DNA of 64,000 nt from Paracoccus xiamenensis. GTDB taxonomy: Bacteria > Pseudomonadota > Alphaproteobacteria > Rhodobacterales > Rhodobacteraceae. The notes beneath the pieces are model-generated. The model was not told the origin of the DNA, did not search any database, and saw only the letters and a program-made list of their open reading frames with translations. The DNA lies in contig NZ_JAAOHY010000008.1 of the NCBI RefSeq assembly GCF_011308835.1, positions 86,654 through 150,653 on the forward strand, read 5' to 3'. Within the stretch, counting starts at the first letter, position 1; the number at the start of each line of letters is the position of its first letter. Positions 51,243 through 59,680 of this stretch are shown here, piece by piece. Both the position numbers and the translations under genes were made by a program.

Positions 51243-52333
51243 TGTATGTTGCCGTCAAAGGGGGCGAACGCGCCATTGATGCGGCCCATGACTGGCTGGA
51301 CCGCGCGCGCCGCGGGCCGCCCGACCAGCCGGCACTGGATAGCGCGCAGATCCGTGACCAGCTCTCCATCGGCACGGCGCGGGTCATGGCGGAGGGCTCG
51401 CTTTACGATCCCGATCTTGCCGCGCTGGCGATCAAGCAGGCGCGTGGCGACATGATCGAGGCGATTTTCCTGATCCGTGCCTATCGCACCACGCTGCCGC
51501 GCTTCGGTGCCTCGCTGCCGGTCGATACGGCGGCGATGCAGGTCAAGCGCCGGATCAGCGCCACCTTCAAGGACGCGCCGGGCGGCCAGATCCTGGGGCC
51601 GACCTTCGACTATACCCACCGGCTGCTGGATTTCCGGCTGATGGCCGACGGCGAACTGCCCGCCGATCCGCCTGCGCTTCCCGAAGCCGCGCCAGATCAG
51701 GTGCCGCATATCCTGTCCTTCCTGAACCGCGACGGGCTGATCGAGGATGCGCCCGCCGACGATGCCGCGCCCCCCGACCTGACGCGCGAGCCGCTGGAAC
51801 TGCCCGCCGACCGGCCCCTGCGTTTGCAGGCGCTGGCGCGGGGGGATGAAGGCTTCCTGCTTGGCCTCGCCTATTCGACGCAGCGCGGATACGCCCGCAA
51901 CCACGCCTTCGTGGGCGAATTGCGGATCGGCACCGTCGCCGTGGAAATGGACATCCCGGAGCTCGGCTTCTCGATTGATCTGGGCGAGGTCGAACTGACC
52001 GAATGCGAGACGGTGAACCAGTTCAAGGGCTCGAAAACCGAACCGGCGCAGTTCACGCGCGGCTATGGGCTGACCTTCGGGCAGACCGAGCGCAAGGCGA
52101 TTGCCATGGCGCTTGTCGACCGGGCGCTGCGCTGGCGCGAGTTGGGCGAGGACGATCAAGGCGCGCCTGCGCAGGATCAGGAGTTCGTGCTGTCCCATTG
52201 CGACAATATTCAGGCGACGGGCTTTCTGGAACATATCAAGCTGCCCCACTACGTTGATTTCCAGGCTGAACTGGAACTGGTCCGGCGGCTTCGGGCAGGC
52301 ACGGCCGATGCCGCAAAGGAGGCTGCGGAATGA
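51242..52333 (+). CDS. phnI: C-P lyase subunit PhnI
   Basis: A 363-residue core subunit with nucleosidase activity in the complex; it displaces adenine from ATP to form ribose phosphonate triphosphate. MYVAVKGGERAIDAAHDWLDRARRG and the later YSTQRGYARNHAFVGELRIG are characteristic. C-terminal LSHCDNIQATGFLEHIKLPHYVDF is conserved. It overlaps both phnH and phnJ. Confidence 0.94.
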   Translation: MYVAVKGGERAIDAAHDWLDRARRGPPDQPALDSAQIRDQLSIGTARVMAEGSLYDPDLAALAIKQARGDMIEAIFLIRAYRTTLPRFGASLPVDTAAMQVKRRISATFKDAPGGQILGPTFDYTHRLLDFRLMADGELPADPPALPEAAPDQVPHILSFLNRDGLIEDAPADDAAPPDLTREPLELPADRPLRLQALARGDEGFLLGLAYSTQRGYARNHAFVGELRIGTVAVEMDIPELGFSIDLGEVELTECETVNQFKGSKTEPAQFTRGYGLTFGQTERKAIAMALVDRALRWRELGEDDQGAPAQDQEFVLSHCDNIQATGFLEHIKLPHYVDFQAELELVRRLRAGTADAAKEAAE

Positions 52334-53172
52334 CCGATCAGGCCTATAATTTCGCCTATCTGGACGAGGATACCAAGCGGATGATCCGCCGCGCGATCCT
52401 GAAAGGGCTGGCGGTTCCCGGCTATCAGGTGCCCTTCGCCAGCCGCGAGATGCCGATGCCCTACGGCTGGGGCACGGGCGGCGTTCAGGTGACGGCGGCC
52501 ACGCTGCGCCCCGATGACGTGCTGAAAGTGCTCGATCAGGGCGCGGACGACACCACCAACGCCGTCAGTATCCGCAAGTTCTTCCAGCGCACGGCCAGCG
52601 TTGCCACCACCGAAAGCACCGGTGGCGCGACGGTCATCCAGACCCGCCACCGGATCCCCGAAACGCCCCTGACCGAGGATCAGATCCTCGTCTATCAGGT
52701 GCCGATCCCCGAACCGATGCGCTTTCTTGAACCGCGAGAGACCGAGACCCGCCGCATCCACGCCCTTGCCGATTACGGGCTGATGCAGGTCCGGCTTTAC
52801 GAAGACATCGCGCGGCACGGCGAGATCGCCACCAGCTATGCCTATCCGGTCGAAGTGGCCGGGCGCTATGTCATGGACCCCTCACCGATCCCGAAATTCG
52901 ACAATCCGAAGATGAGCGACTGCCCGGCAATCCAGCTTTTCGGGGCCGGGCGAGAGCAGCGGATCTATGCCGTGCCGCCCTATACGCAGGTCGTCAGCCT
53001 CGATTTCGATGACCACCCCTTCGTGGCGTCCAAGGCCGAACATGAATGCGCGATCTGCGGATCGGGTGACAGCTATCTGGACGAGGTCATCACCGATGAT
53101 GCGGGCGGGCGGATGTTTGTCTGTTCCGATACGGATTACTGCGCCCGGCGCGCGGAAGGGGGTGCGGCATGA
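52330..53172 (+). CDS. phnJ: Radical-SAM C-P lyase PhnJ
   Basis: A 280-residue catalytic subunit that breaks the C-P bond with a SAM radical. Start sequence AYNFAYLDEDTKRMIRRAILKGLAVPGYQVPFASREMP is nearly diagnostic (quoted in part). The four cysteines of the cluster and radical chemistry are in HECAICGSG and FVCSDTDYC near residues 241-275. It overlaps phnI and phnK by four bases each, so the core is coupled in translation. Confidence 0.95.
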   Translation: MTDQAYNFAYLDEDTKRMIRRAILKGLAVPGYQVPFASREMPMPYGWGTGGVQVTAATLRPDDVLKVLDQGADDTTNAVSIRKFFQRTASVATTESTGGATVIQTRHRIPETPLTEDQILVYQVPIPEPMRFLEPRETETRRIHALADYGLMQVRLYEDIARHGEIATSYAYPVEVAGRYVMDPSPIPKFDNPKMSDCPAIQLFGAGREQRIYAVPPYTQVVSLDFDDHPFVASKAEHECAICGSGDSYLDEVITDDAGGRMFVCSDTDYCARRAEGGAA

Positions 53173-53960
53173 CCGCGTTTGATCCGCAGATGACCGGCCC
53201 GATCCTGTCGGTCAGCGGCATCACCAAGCGCTACGGCGCGCGCATCGGCTGCGCTGATGTCAGCTTTGATCTGTGGCCGGGCGAGGTGATGGGCATCGTC
53301 GGCGAAAGCGGCTCTGGCAAGTCGACATTGCTGGGTTGCCTGTCGGGGCAGCTCGAGCCCGATGCGGGGCAGGTGGTCTGGCGGGGCGCGAATGGCCCGG
53401 TCGATACGGTCACCATGGCGGAGGCTGATCGCCGCCTGCTGGGCCGGACCGAATGGGCCTTTGTCCATCAGAACCCGCGCGACGGGCTGCGCATGGGCGT
53501 CAGCGCCGGCGGGAATGTGGGCGAGCGTCTGATGGCCACAGGCGCGCGCGATTACGGGCGCATCCGCGACACTGCCGAGGACTGGCTGCAACGGGTCGAG
53601 ATCGACGCCCGCCGCATCGACGACCGCCCCTCGCAATTCTCGGGCGGGATGCAGCAGCGCTTGCAGATCGCTCGCAATCTGGTCAGCGGGCCTAAACTGG
53701 CCTTCATGGACGAACCCACGGGCGGGTTGGATGTCAGCGTGCAGGCGCGGCTGCTGGATCTGCTGCGGGGCCTCGTGCGCGACATGGGGCTGTCGGCGGT
53801 GCTGGTGACGCATGATCTGGCGGTGGTGCGGCTGCTGGCCGACCGGCTGATGGTGATGAAGGACGGGCGGGTCGTGGAAAGCGGCCTGACCGATCAGGTT
53901 CTGGACGACCCGCAGCATGGCTATACCCAGCTGCTGGTCTCCTCGGTTCTGCAGGTGTGA
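53169..53960 (+). CDS. phnK: C-P lyase ABC-type ATPase PhnK
   Basis: A 263-residue ABC ATPase that binds the PhnGHIJ core; not a transporter. Walker A is VGESGSGKSTLLGCLSG, the signature is FSGGMQQRLQIARNLV, Walker B is LAFMDEPTGGLD, and the H-loop is in VLVTHDLAVV. It resembles oligopeptide transporter ATPases. phnJ and phnK overlap (ATGA), in line with a shared complex. Confidence 0.93.
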   Translation: MTAFDPQMTGPILSVSGITKRYGARIGCADVSFDLWPGEVMGIVGESGSGKSTLLGCLSGQLEPDAGQVVWRGANGPVDTVTMAEADRRLLGRTEWAFVHQNPRDGLRMGVSAGGNVGERLMATGARDYGRIRDTAEDWLQRVEIDARRIDDRPSQFSGGMQQRLQIARNLVSGPKLAFMDEPTGGLDVSVQARLLDLLRGLVRDMGLSAVLVTHDLAVVRLLADRLMVMKDGRVVESGLTDQVLDDPQHGYTQLLVSSVLQV

Positions 53961-53962
53961 CG

Positions 53963-54646
53963 ATGATCGAAGCGAAAGACGTGGCGAAGGACTTCACGCT
54001 GCACAATCAGGGCGGCACCGTGTTGCGGGTGATGGAGGGCGCAAGCCTGCATGTCGCGCCTGGCGAATGCGTGGCGCTGACCGGTGCGTCGGGGTCGGGG
54101 AAATCGACGCTGATGCGGATGATCTGGGGGAATTACCGCACCGATCACGGCATGATCCGGGTGGGTGATACGCAGGTCTCGGGGGCCGAGCCGCGCCAGA
54201 TCATTGCGCTTCGCCGGGCGACGCTTGGCTATGTCAGCCAGTTCCTGCGCGTGGTGCCACGCGTGCCGACCCTGACCGTGGTGGCCGAACCGCTGCTGGC
54301 GCTCGGGCAACCCCGCGCGCAGGCCGAGGCGCGGGCCGCTGATCTGCTGACCCGGCTGAAGATCGCCCCGAACCTGTGGGGCCTGTCGCCCACGACCTTT
54401 TCCGGGGGCGAGCAGCAGCGCGTCAACATCGCGCGCGGCTTCGTCCATCCCTATCCGGCGCTGCTGCTGGACGAACCGACCGCCAGCCTTGACGCCGCCA
54501 ATCGTGAAACCGTCCTCAGCCTGATAGAAGAGGCAAAGGCGCGCGGCGCCGCAATCCTCGGCATCTTCCATGACGAGGCCGCGCGGGACCGGCTGTGCGA
54601 CCGGCAGGTCGATGTGACCGGCTTCACGCCGGGGCGGGCGGCATGA
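53963..54646 (+). CDS. phnL: C-P lyase ABC-type ATPase PhnL
   Basis: A 227-residue ABC ATPase that works with PhnK on the core complex. Walker A is TGASGSGKSTLMRMIWG, the signature is FSGGEQQRVNIARG, Walker B is ALLLDEPTASLD, and the H-loop is in LGIFHDEAARD. I chose ATG 53963, seven bases after AGG; the GTG at 53957 overlaps the phnK stop and is an alternative start. Confidence 0.92.
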   Translation: MIEAKDVAKDFTLHNQGGTVLRVMEGASLHVAPGECVALTGASGSGKSTLMRMIWGNYRTDHGMIRVGDTQVSGAEPRQIIALRRATLGYVSQFLRVVPRVPTLTVVAEPLLALGQPRAQAEARAADLLTRLKIAPNLWGLSPTTFSGGEQQRVNIARGFVHPYPALLLDEPTASLDAANRETVLSLIEEAKARGAAILGIFHDEAARDRLCDRQVDVTGFTPGRAA

Positions 54647-55170
54647 GCAGCAACGTGATTGCGGTTGTCGGCCCCTCGGGTGCGGGCAAGGATACGCTGA
54701 TGCGCGCCGCCGCCCGCGCTCTGCCAACGATCCGGCTGGCCCGTCGTGCGATAACGCGGCCTTGCGAAGATAGCAGCGAAGATTTCGAAGCTGTCGCCGC
54801 TGACGAGTTCGCCCGCCGGCGTGCGAAGGGCGATTTCGTGCTGGACTGGCAGGCACATGGGCTGCGTTACGGGGTGCCGCATCCTTCGGGGGCCGGGATC
54901 TGGCTGATGAACCTGTCGCGCCGGGTGCTGCCACAGGCGGCCGGTGCCTTGCCCGGCCTTGGCGTCATCCATGTCACGGCAGACCCCGCGACGCTTGCCG
55001 CCCGGCTGGCGGGACGGGGGCGTGAAAGCGCAACCGATATCAGCACCCGCATCGCGCGCGATGCCTGTTTCGACGCGGCAGGGCTGACGGTGATAACCAT
55101 AGACAATTCCGGCGCGCTGGCGGATGCGAGATCCGCCTTCATCGCCGCAGTACAGGAGCTTTCGCAATGA
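54643..55170 (+). CDS. phnN: Ribose 1,5-bisphosphate phosphokinase
   Basis: A 175-residue guanylate-kinase-like enzyme that makes PRPP from ribose 1,5-bisphosphate at the end of the C-P lyase route. It has the phosphate loop VVGPSGAGKDTLMRAAAR and RLARRAITRP with base-contact residues. It overlaps phnL and phnM. No phnP (cyclic phosphodiesterase) gene is in the window, so the 1,2-cyclic phosphate must be opened by a protein encoded elsewhere. Confidence 0.92.
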   Translation: MSSNVIAVVGPSGAGKDTLMRAAARALPTIRLARRAITRPCEDSSEDFEAVAADEFARRRAKGDFVLDWQAHGLRYGVPHPSGAGIWLMNLSRRVLPQAAGALPGLGVIHVTADPATLAARLAGRGRESATDISTRIARDACFDAAGLTVITIDNSGALADARSAFIAAVQELSQ

Positions 55171-56297
55171 TCCTCGCCAATGCCGATCTGGTGCTGCCCG
55201 ACCGCGTGATGCGCGGCGCCATCCATATCGAGGGTGAACAGATCGCCGGCATCACCGAAGGGGGCGCGGTGCCGCCCGGCGCCATCGATTGCGGGGGCGA
55301 CCTGCTGATCCCCGGCCTGATCGAACTGCATACAGACAATCTGGAACGCCACATCCTGCCGCGCCCCGGCGTCGACTGGCCGCATGAAACCGCGATCCTT
55401 GCCCATGACGGCGAACTCGCCTCGGTCGGGATCACCACGGTGTTCGATGCCCTGCGGGTGGGTTCCATCTATGGCGCGGGCAAGGGCTATGCGCCCTATG
55501 CCCGGGCGTTGGCGGAAGAAATCAACGCCCTGACCGCGCGCCACGCGACCCGGATCAGCCATTTCATCCATCTGCGCGCCGAGATCTGTTCCGAAACCCT
55601 GATCGAGGAGATGGAGGCCTTCGGCCCCGATCACCGCGTCCGGCTGGTCAGCCTGATGGATCACACGCCGGGACAGCGCCAGTTCCGCGACCTGAAGAAG
55701 CTGGAGGAATACGAGAAGGGCAAGCACGGGATGAGCGATGCCCAATTCGCCGCCCATGTGGCGATGCTGCAGGAACTGAGCATCCGCATCGGCGAAAAGC
55801 ACGAAGCCGCGGCGGTGCGGATCGCGCAGCAACTGGGCGCAACGCTGGCCAGCCACGATGACACCACCGCCGAACAGGTCGTCACCGGCGGCGGGCACGG
55901 CGTCCGGCTGGCCGAATTTCCAACCACCGTCGAAGCGGCACAGGCCAGTTGCGACAACGGCATCAAGGTCATCATGGGCGCGCCGAACCTGATCCGGGGC
56001 GGCAGCCATTCCGGCAATGTCGCCGCCGAGGAACTGGCGCGGGCGGGGCTGCTGGACATCCTGTCATCGGATTACATCCCCTCCAGCCTGATGCTGGCGG
56101 CTTTCCGGCTGGCGGCGATCTGGGACGATCTGCCGCGCGCCATCGCCACGGTAACGGCGACGCCCGCAGATGCAACGGGGCTGACCGACCGCGGCCGGAT
56201 CGCCGAGGGCCTGCGCGCTGACCTCGTCCGCCTGGACCGCACGAACCGCTTGCCGGTCACGCGCGCGGTGTGGAGCAAAGGGCGCCAGGTCGGCTGA
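55167..56297 (+). CDS. phnM: RPnTP diphosphatase
   Basis: A 376-residue amidohydrolase that removes pyrophosphate from alpha-D-ribose-1-phosphonate-5-triphosphate. Metal-binding residues are in LIPGLIELHTDNLERH, LMDHTPGQRQF, and LASHDDTTAEQV with HTD/His/Asp; ILSSDYIPSSLMLAAFRLA is the characteristic C-terminal metal Asp segment. It is last in the phn operon, after which the sequence becomes non-coding or degenerate. Confidence 0.94.
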   Translation: MILANADLVLPDRVMRGAIHIEGEQIAGITEGGAVPPGAIDCGGDLLIPGLIELHTDNLERHILPRPGVDWPHETAILAHDGELASVGITTVFDALRVGSIYGAGKGYAPYARALAEEINALTARHATRISHFIHLRAEICSETLIEEMEAFGPDHRVRLVSLMDHTPGQRQFRDLKKLEEYEKGKHGMSDAQFAAHVAMLQELSIRIGEKHEAAAVRIAQQLGATLASHDDTTAEQVVTGGGHGVRLAEFPTTVEAAQASCDNGIKVIMGAPNLIRGGSHSGNVAAEELARAGLLDILSSDYIPSSLMLAAFRLAAIWDDLPRAIATVTATPADATGLTDRGRIAEGLRADLVRLDRTNRLPVTRAVWSKGRQVG

Positions 56298-56315
56298 AAC
56301 TGCGCTGCGGATTTT

Positions 56316-56570
56316 TCAGGTCGCCCCTTCTGGCTCGGCGCGAACCACGCGTCGATAAGCTGTCGGAAAGTTGCCGTTGATCGGCTTGAAGGCGTTGCTG
56401 AAGGCGCTTTCTGAAGAATAGCTGAGCGAGCGGGTGATCGTGGCAACGGGCGTCCTGTCGTCTCGCAAGACGCGCTCGGCGAGTCGCATGGGCCATTCGG
56501 TCAGGTCGGTCAGCGGTGCGGTCCCGACGAGCCGGCGAACACGATGGAATATGGTCAGGCCGATTCAGGT
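56316..56570 (-). pseudogene. AraC-family regulator remnant (C-terminal HTH only)
   Basis: On the minus strand, translation from about 56570 to the stop at 56316 gives an AraC C-terminal DNA-binding domain: VRRLVGTAPLTDLTEWPMRL, then RDDRTPVATITRSLSYSS and ESAFSNAFKPINGNFPTAYR. An in-frame stop lies just upstream, at about 56571-56573, and the N-terminal sensing domain is missing. Usual residues are altered (EWPM for EWRM, LSYSS for VGYSS, FKPI for FKRI), in line with decay. No start codon or ribosome site is evident. Confidence 0.7.
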
Positions 56571-56589
56571 ACGATTGCCATACCCGTAG

Positions 56590-56799
56590 ACGCGCTCGCC
56601 GCTGCAGTTCGCAATCATACGAAGACTGGCACATGCCGCAGCTCTGCTGGAGCAGGAACAGACCTGCAATATCCTGAGCGTCGCGCAGCGCGCCGGCTTC
56701 GACAACCCGTCCCATTTTGCCCGCACCTTTCGCCAACATTTCGGCGTTTCGCCGAGACGTTGGAAAACCGAACAACTGCGGAGACAAAGCGGCTATTGA
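56590..56799 (+). pseudogene. Second AraC-family regulator remnant (C-terminal HTH only)
   Basis: On the plus strand, from just after the TAG at 56587-56589 to the TGA at 56797-56799, the frame encodes the end of another AraC HTH domain: SPLQFAIIRRLAHAAALLEQ, then ILSVAQRAGFDNPSHFARTF and RQHFGVSPRRW. It matches the second HTH and is not the same sequence as the minus-strand remnant. The N-terminal domain and start are missing. It abuts the other remnant at about 56575, both with their lost 5' ends facing each other. Confidence 0.7.
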
Positions 56800-56814
56800 T
56801 ACGCTGCTAAATCG

Positions 56815-57462
56815 CTACTCGGCCGGAACCAGAGAGGTGTCGCAAGCGGCGCGTGGTTTCTGCACGCGCAACCAGACCATGTTTTCGCCAAGATGCTGTT
56901 TGCCGATTGTTGCGCGGGTCGCCAATGAGATCGTGTCGAAGACCGGGATCTTCCCTTCGATGGCGGATGTCACCGCCAGGTTCAGCGCTTCATCCATATC
57001 CGCGCCGTGATAAAGCCGAGTTTCCATCCGGTTTTTCGCGACTGCGGACACCAGAAGATTCAGATAGTTTCCGTCTTCGGGGTCGTAGAAACGCCCGGCA
57101 TATGTCGTCGGGCTTTCCGTGCGGGTCAAATCGAAGATCACCTTGCTGCCGCAGATTTTCTGTCCCCAATCCATAAGCGAAGCGTTCTGAAGGTCACGCT
57201 GGTTCGGATCCCCGGCGAATTTTACCAACCTGCCGCAGAGCTTGTCAGAGCCGGCCTTACAGGGTTCCAGCAGGACCGTGCTTTGTGCAGCCGCGATATG
57301 CCAATAACCTTCAATAGGGTCTGGGTCACGCGCGGCAATGGCTGCGTTCTGCGCGTCCGGCGTGCAGCCGCCAAGCGCAATGCCGGCAATGATGACGACG
57401 CCAAAGCGCGCATTGCGCCAGTTTGAGCGTCGCTGATCCTTGCGGGTTGGCAGGGTGTTCAT
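56815..57462 (-). CDS. DUF2147-like lipoprotein
   Basis: A 215-residue predicted lipoprotein. The signal segment FGVVIIAGIALGGCTPD contains a lipobox (ALGGC). The mature part resembles DUF2147: EGYWHIAAAQSTVLLEPC, CGRLVKFAGDP and CGSKVIFDLTRTE with a YAGRFYDPEDG motif; the family binds unknown ligands in the periplasm. ATG 57462 follows AAGGACC; the longer frame to 57555 lacks a good ribosome site. It has no evident link to its neighbours. Confidence 0.75.
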   Translation of the reverse strand: MNTLPTRKDQRRSNWRNARFGVVIIAGIALGGCTPDAQNAAIAARDPDPIEGYWHIAAAQSTVLLEPCKAGSDKLCGRLVKFAGDPNQRDLQNASLMDWGQKICGSKVIFDLTRTESPTTYAGRFYDPEDGNYLNLLVSAVAKNRMETRLYHGADMDEALNLAVTSAIEGKIPVFDTISLATRATIGKQHLGENMVWLRVQKPRAACDTSLVPAE

Positions 57463-57588
57463 GGTCGGTCCTTGTATTGCGATATTGCGCGAGACATTAG
57501 ACGCCGGGCGTTGGCCCAGACCCGAGAACATGTGCAGGTCGTGTGGAGATTGCATCGTCGGGAAGGCCGCGCTGCCTTGCGGCGCAGC

Positions 57589-58782
57589 CTATCGCGGCAT
57601 GTCCTTGACTGGGCCGCCTGCCTGATGGCGGGGAAGTCTCAGGGTGAATTCAGCGCCCTTCTGTCTGGCCGCGCCCGTCACGGCCGTGTCGCCGCCATGT
57701 GCCTGCGCAATTGCCCGGACGATGGCCAGCCCAAGCCCTGTTCCGCCCTCGGCGCGATTGCGGGATTTGTCGCCGCGCCACCATCGGTCGAAGACCCTTT
57801 CCCGCTCGGCCGGGGTGATGCCGGGGCCGTGGTCGCGGACCGCGATGCAGGCGTATCGACCATTCGCGAAGCACGAGATGCGCAGATATCCGCCCGCCGC
57901 GGCATATCGCCGGGCATTGTCGATCAGGGCAGCCAGCGCCTGCCTGACGCGGGCGGGATCGGCAAGAAGGCGAACGGGCGTCAGCGATGTTTCCAGCGCT
58001 ATCCCCAGTTGTTCAAGATCGGGGCGCATGGCGGTGATGACCCGGTTCACCTCATCGGCCAGCTCGATCTCGATGATCTGTAACTCGAAGCGGCCGGAGC
58101 TGAGCCGCGACAGAAGGCCCAGTTCATCCACGATGCGCGATAGCGTGTCGACCTGTGCGATCAGTCCATCGGTCATCTCTCGCGAAGGTGAGAATGCGCC
58201 ATCGCCAAGCCCCTGCAGGCGCCCGCGCAGGATGGTCAGGGGGGTGCGCAGCTCATGCGCGATTGCGGCAGAGGATTCGATTGCATCGCGCTCTGCCTGC
58301 TCCAGCCCGCCGGCCATTGTGCGGAAAGCTGCCACCAAATCCTCGGTCTCGGCGGCGCTGCCTGCCGTTTCCGGGATTTCCGCGTCCAGATTGCCGTCCG
58401 CGATCTTGAGGGCGGCGCGCGTCACGCTTTCGATAGGTGCGCTGAGCTTGCGGGCGACAAGGATGCCGCCGATCACCGCCACCAGCGTTGCGAGAACGAT
58501 CAATATCGCCAGCGAGGCGATCTCTGCCCTTGCAAAGCCGCCACCCCAGGACAGCGAAAATGCCCCGACCAGTGTTGTCAGCGCGTCCGGTGATACCGTT
58601 CCACCATCGACAAGCGTCTGCAGCGTGTCGCGGTTTACTTCGCTCAGGCCGGATTGCCAGCTTGACCCAAGCCGCATGTAAAACGCGATCATGCCGGTGA
58701 TGAAAACACCAAGCGAGGTGAGGGCGACAAAGATCATTGCCAGCGAAAGTTGCGTGCGCAATGTCCTTGATCGCGCGCTCAT
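57589..58782 (-). CDS. Sensor histidine kinase (BaeS-like) of two-component system
   Basis: A 397-residue membrane kinase. It has two transmembrane segments (about 15-35 and 85-107) around a short periplasmic loop, a HAMP domain, the H-box SSAAIAHELRTPLTILRGRL, N-box IDNARRYAAAG, G1 DHGPGI and G2 GGTGLGLAIV. It overlaps its regulator gene by four bases. The adjacent efflux operon suggests it senses envelope stress or a toxic compound. Confidence 0.9.
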   Translation of the reverse strand: MSARSRTLRTQLSLAMIFVALTSLGVFITGMIAFYMRLGSSWQSGLSEVNRDTLQTLVDGGTVSPDALTTLVGAFSLSWGGGFARAEIASLAILIVLATLVAVIGGILVARKLSAPIESVTRAALKIADGNLDAEIPETAGSAAETEDLVAAFRTMAGGLEQAERDAIESSAAIAHELRTPLTILRGRLQGLGDGAFSPSREMTDGLIAQVDTLSRIVDELGLLSRLSSGRFELQIIEIELADEVNRVITAMRPDLEQLGIALETSLTPVRLLADPARVRQALAALIDNARRYAAAGGYLRISCFANGRYACIAVRDHGPGITPAERERVFDRWWRGDKSRNRAEGGTGLGLAIVRAIAQAHGGDTAVTGAARQKGAEFTLRLPRHQAGGPVKDMPR

Positions 58783-59477
58783 TCCAGCGGTTCCAGACGG
58801 TAACCCACGCTGCGGACCGTTTCCAGAAAACCTGCGATCCCCGCCAGTTCCAGCTTGCGGCGCGCGTTGGAGATATGGCTGTCGATGGTGCGCTCTAGCG
58901 TATCGCTGTCGGGCAGGCAGGCGTCGATCAGTTCCGCGCGGGAAAAGGCACGCTGCGGCGTCCGTGCCATATGGGCGACAAGGGTGAATTCGGTCTGGGT
59001 CAGTGGAATTGCCGAACGCCCCGCCTCACGCGCCACGAAAGCGGAATGCGCGGTTTCGTCGATAATCAATGCCCCGACCGTCAACTGCCGCCCATGCGTC
59101 GAAGGGCCCGGTCGTGCCCGGCGCAGCACGGTCTTGACGCGCTCGACCACCTCAAGTGCGTTGAACGGCTTGACCACATAGTCATCTGCACCAAGGCGCA
59201 GCGCAGAGATCTTTTCGACATCCTCTGCCATCGCTGTGACCATGATGACGGGTGTATCGGAACTTTGCCGAATGACGCGCAGCACCTCGATGCCGTCCCG
59301 TTTCGGCATCCTGACATCCAGAACCACCAGATCGGGCTTGAAGTGCTGGAAATGAGACAGCGCCAGTGCACCATCCGCGGCGGTCACGGTGCGAAATCCT
59401 GCCCGCTCCAGATAGGTGCCGATAATCTCGGCGATCTCGTGTTCATCCTCGGCAATGAGGATCAGCTGATTGCTCAT
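58779..59477 (-). CDS. OmpR-family response regulator (BaeR-like)
   Basis: A 232-residue regulator. The receiver has the acidic pocket IAEDEHE, acceptor Asp54 in LVVLDVRMPKRDG, and switch Thr/Lys in VMVTAMAED and DYVVKPFNALE. The C-terminal winged helix includes LTQTEFTLVAHMARTPQRAFSRAEL and RTIDSHISNARRKLE. It is divergent from the lipoprotein hydrolase/RND efflux operon, which it probably controls through the 200-base intergenic region. Confidence 0.9.
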   Translation of the reverse strand: MSNQLILIAEDEHEIAEIIGTYLERAGFRTVTAADGALALSHFQHFKPDLVVLDVRMPKRDGIEVLRVIRQSSDTPVIMVTAMAEDVEKISALRLGADDYVVKPFNALEVVERVKTVLRRARPGPSTHGRQLTVGALIIDETAHSAFVAREAGRSAIPLTQTEFTLVAHMARTPQRAFSRAELIDACLPDSDTLERTIDSHISNARRKLELAGIAGFLETVRSVGYRLEPLE

Positions 59478-59542
59478 GGCGACCGTCCGAATTTTTTATC
59501 TAATTATCCCAACAATATGCAGACAGGAACCGCCACGCGTGG

Positions 59543-59578
59543 AGATTGTATGGAGGCAGCGCAGCCTCCACACAATCT
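59543..59578 (+). promoter_or_regulatory. Long inverted repeat in the efflux operon leader
   Basis: AGATTGT-a-TGGAGGC, a 6-base loop, then GCCTCCA-c-ACAATCT: 14 paired bases with one opposed mismatch. It lies 102 bases before the hydrolase gene and 66 before the divergent regulator start. It may fold in RNA or bind a dimeric regulator. Confidence 0.55.
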
Positions 59579-59680
59579 GGATCATATTCTGGAAGGTAAT
59601 GGATCGGCCGCTGCTAGTTCTGCACCCGACAAACTGACTTCTGCGGTTGCTGAGGTCGCCAACACCCAAAGGACCACCCA

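Noticed and set aside
56257..56787. 176-residue minus-strand open frame after phnM
   Set aside because: It runs in a different frame from the AraC remnant and has no motif; the AraC similarity lies in another frame with internal stops.
57531..57596. Segment resembling the 59543 inverted repeat (TGTGGAGATTG)
   Set aside because: Only about 11 bases are shared and there is no matching second arm, so it could be chance.
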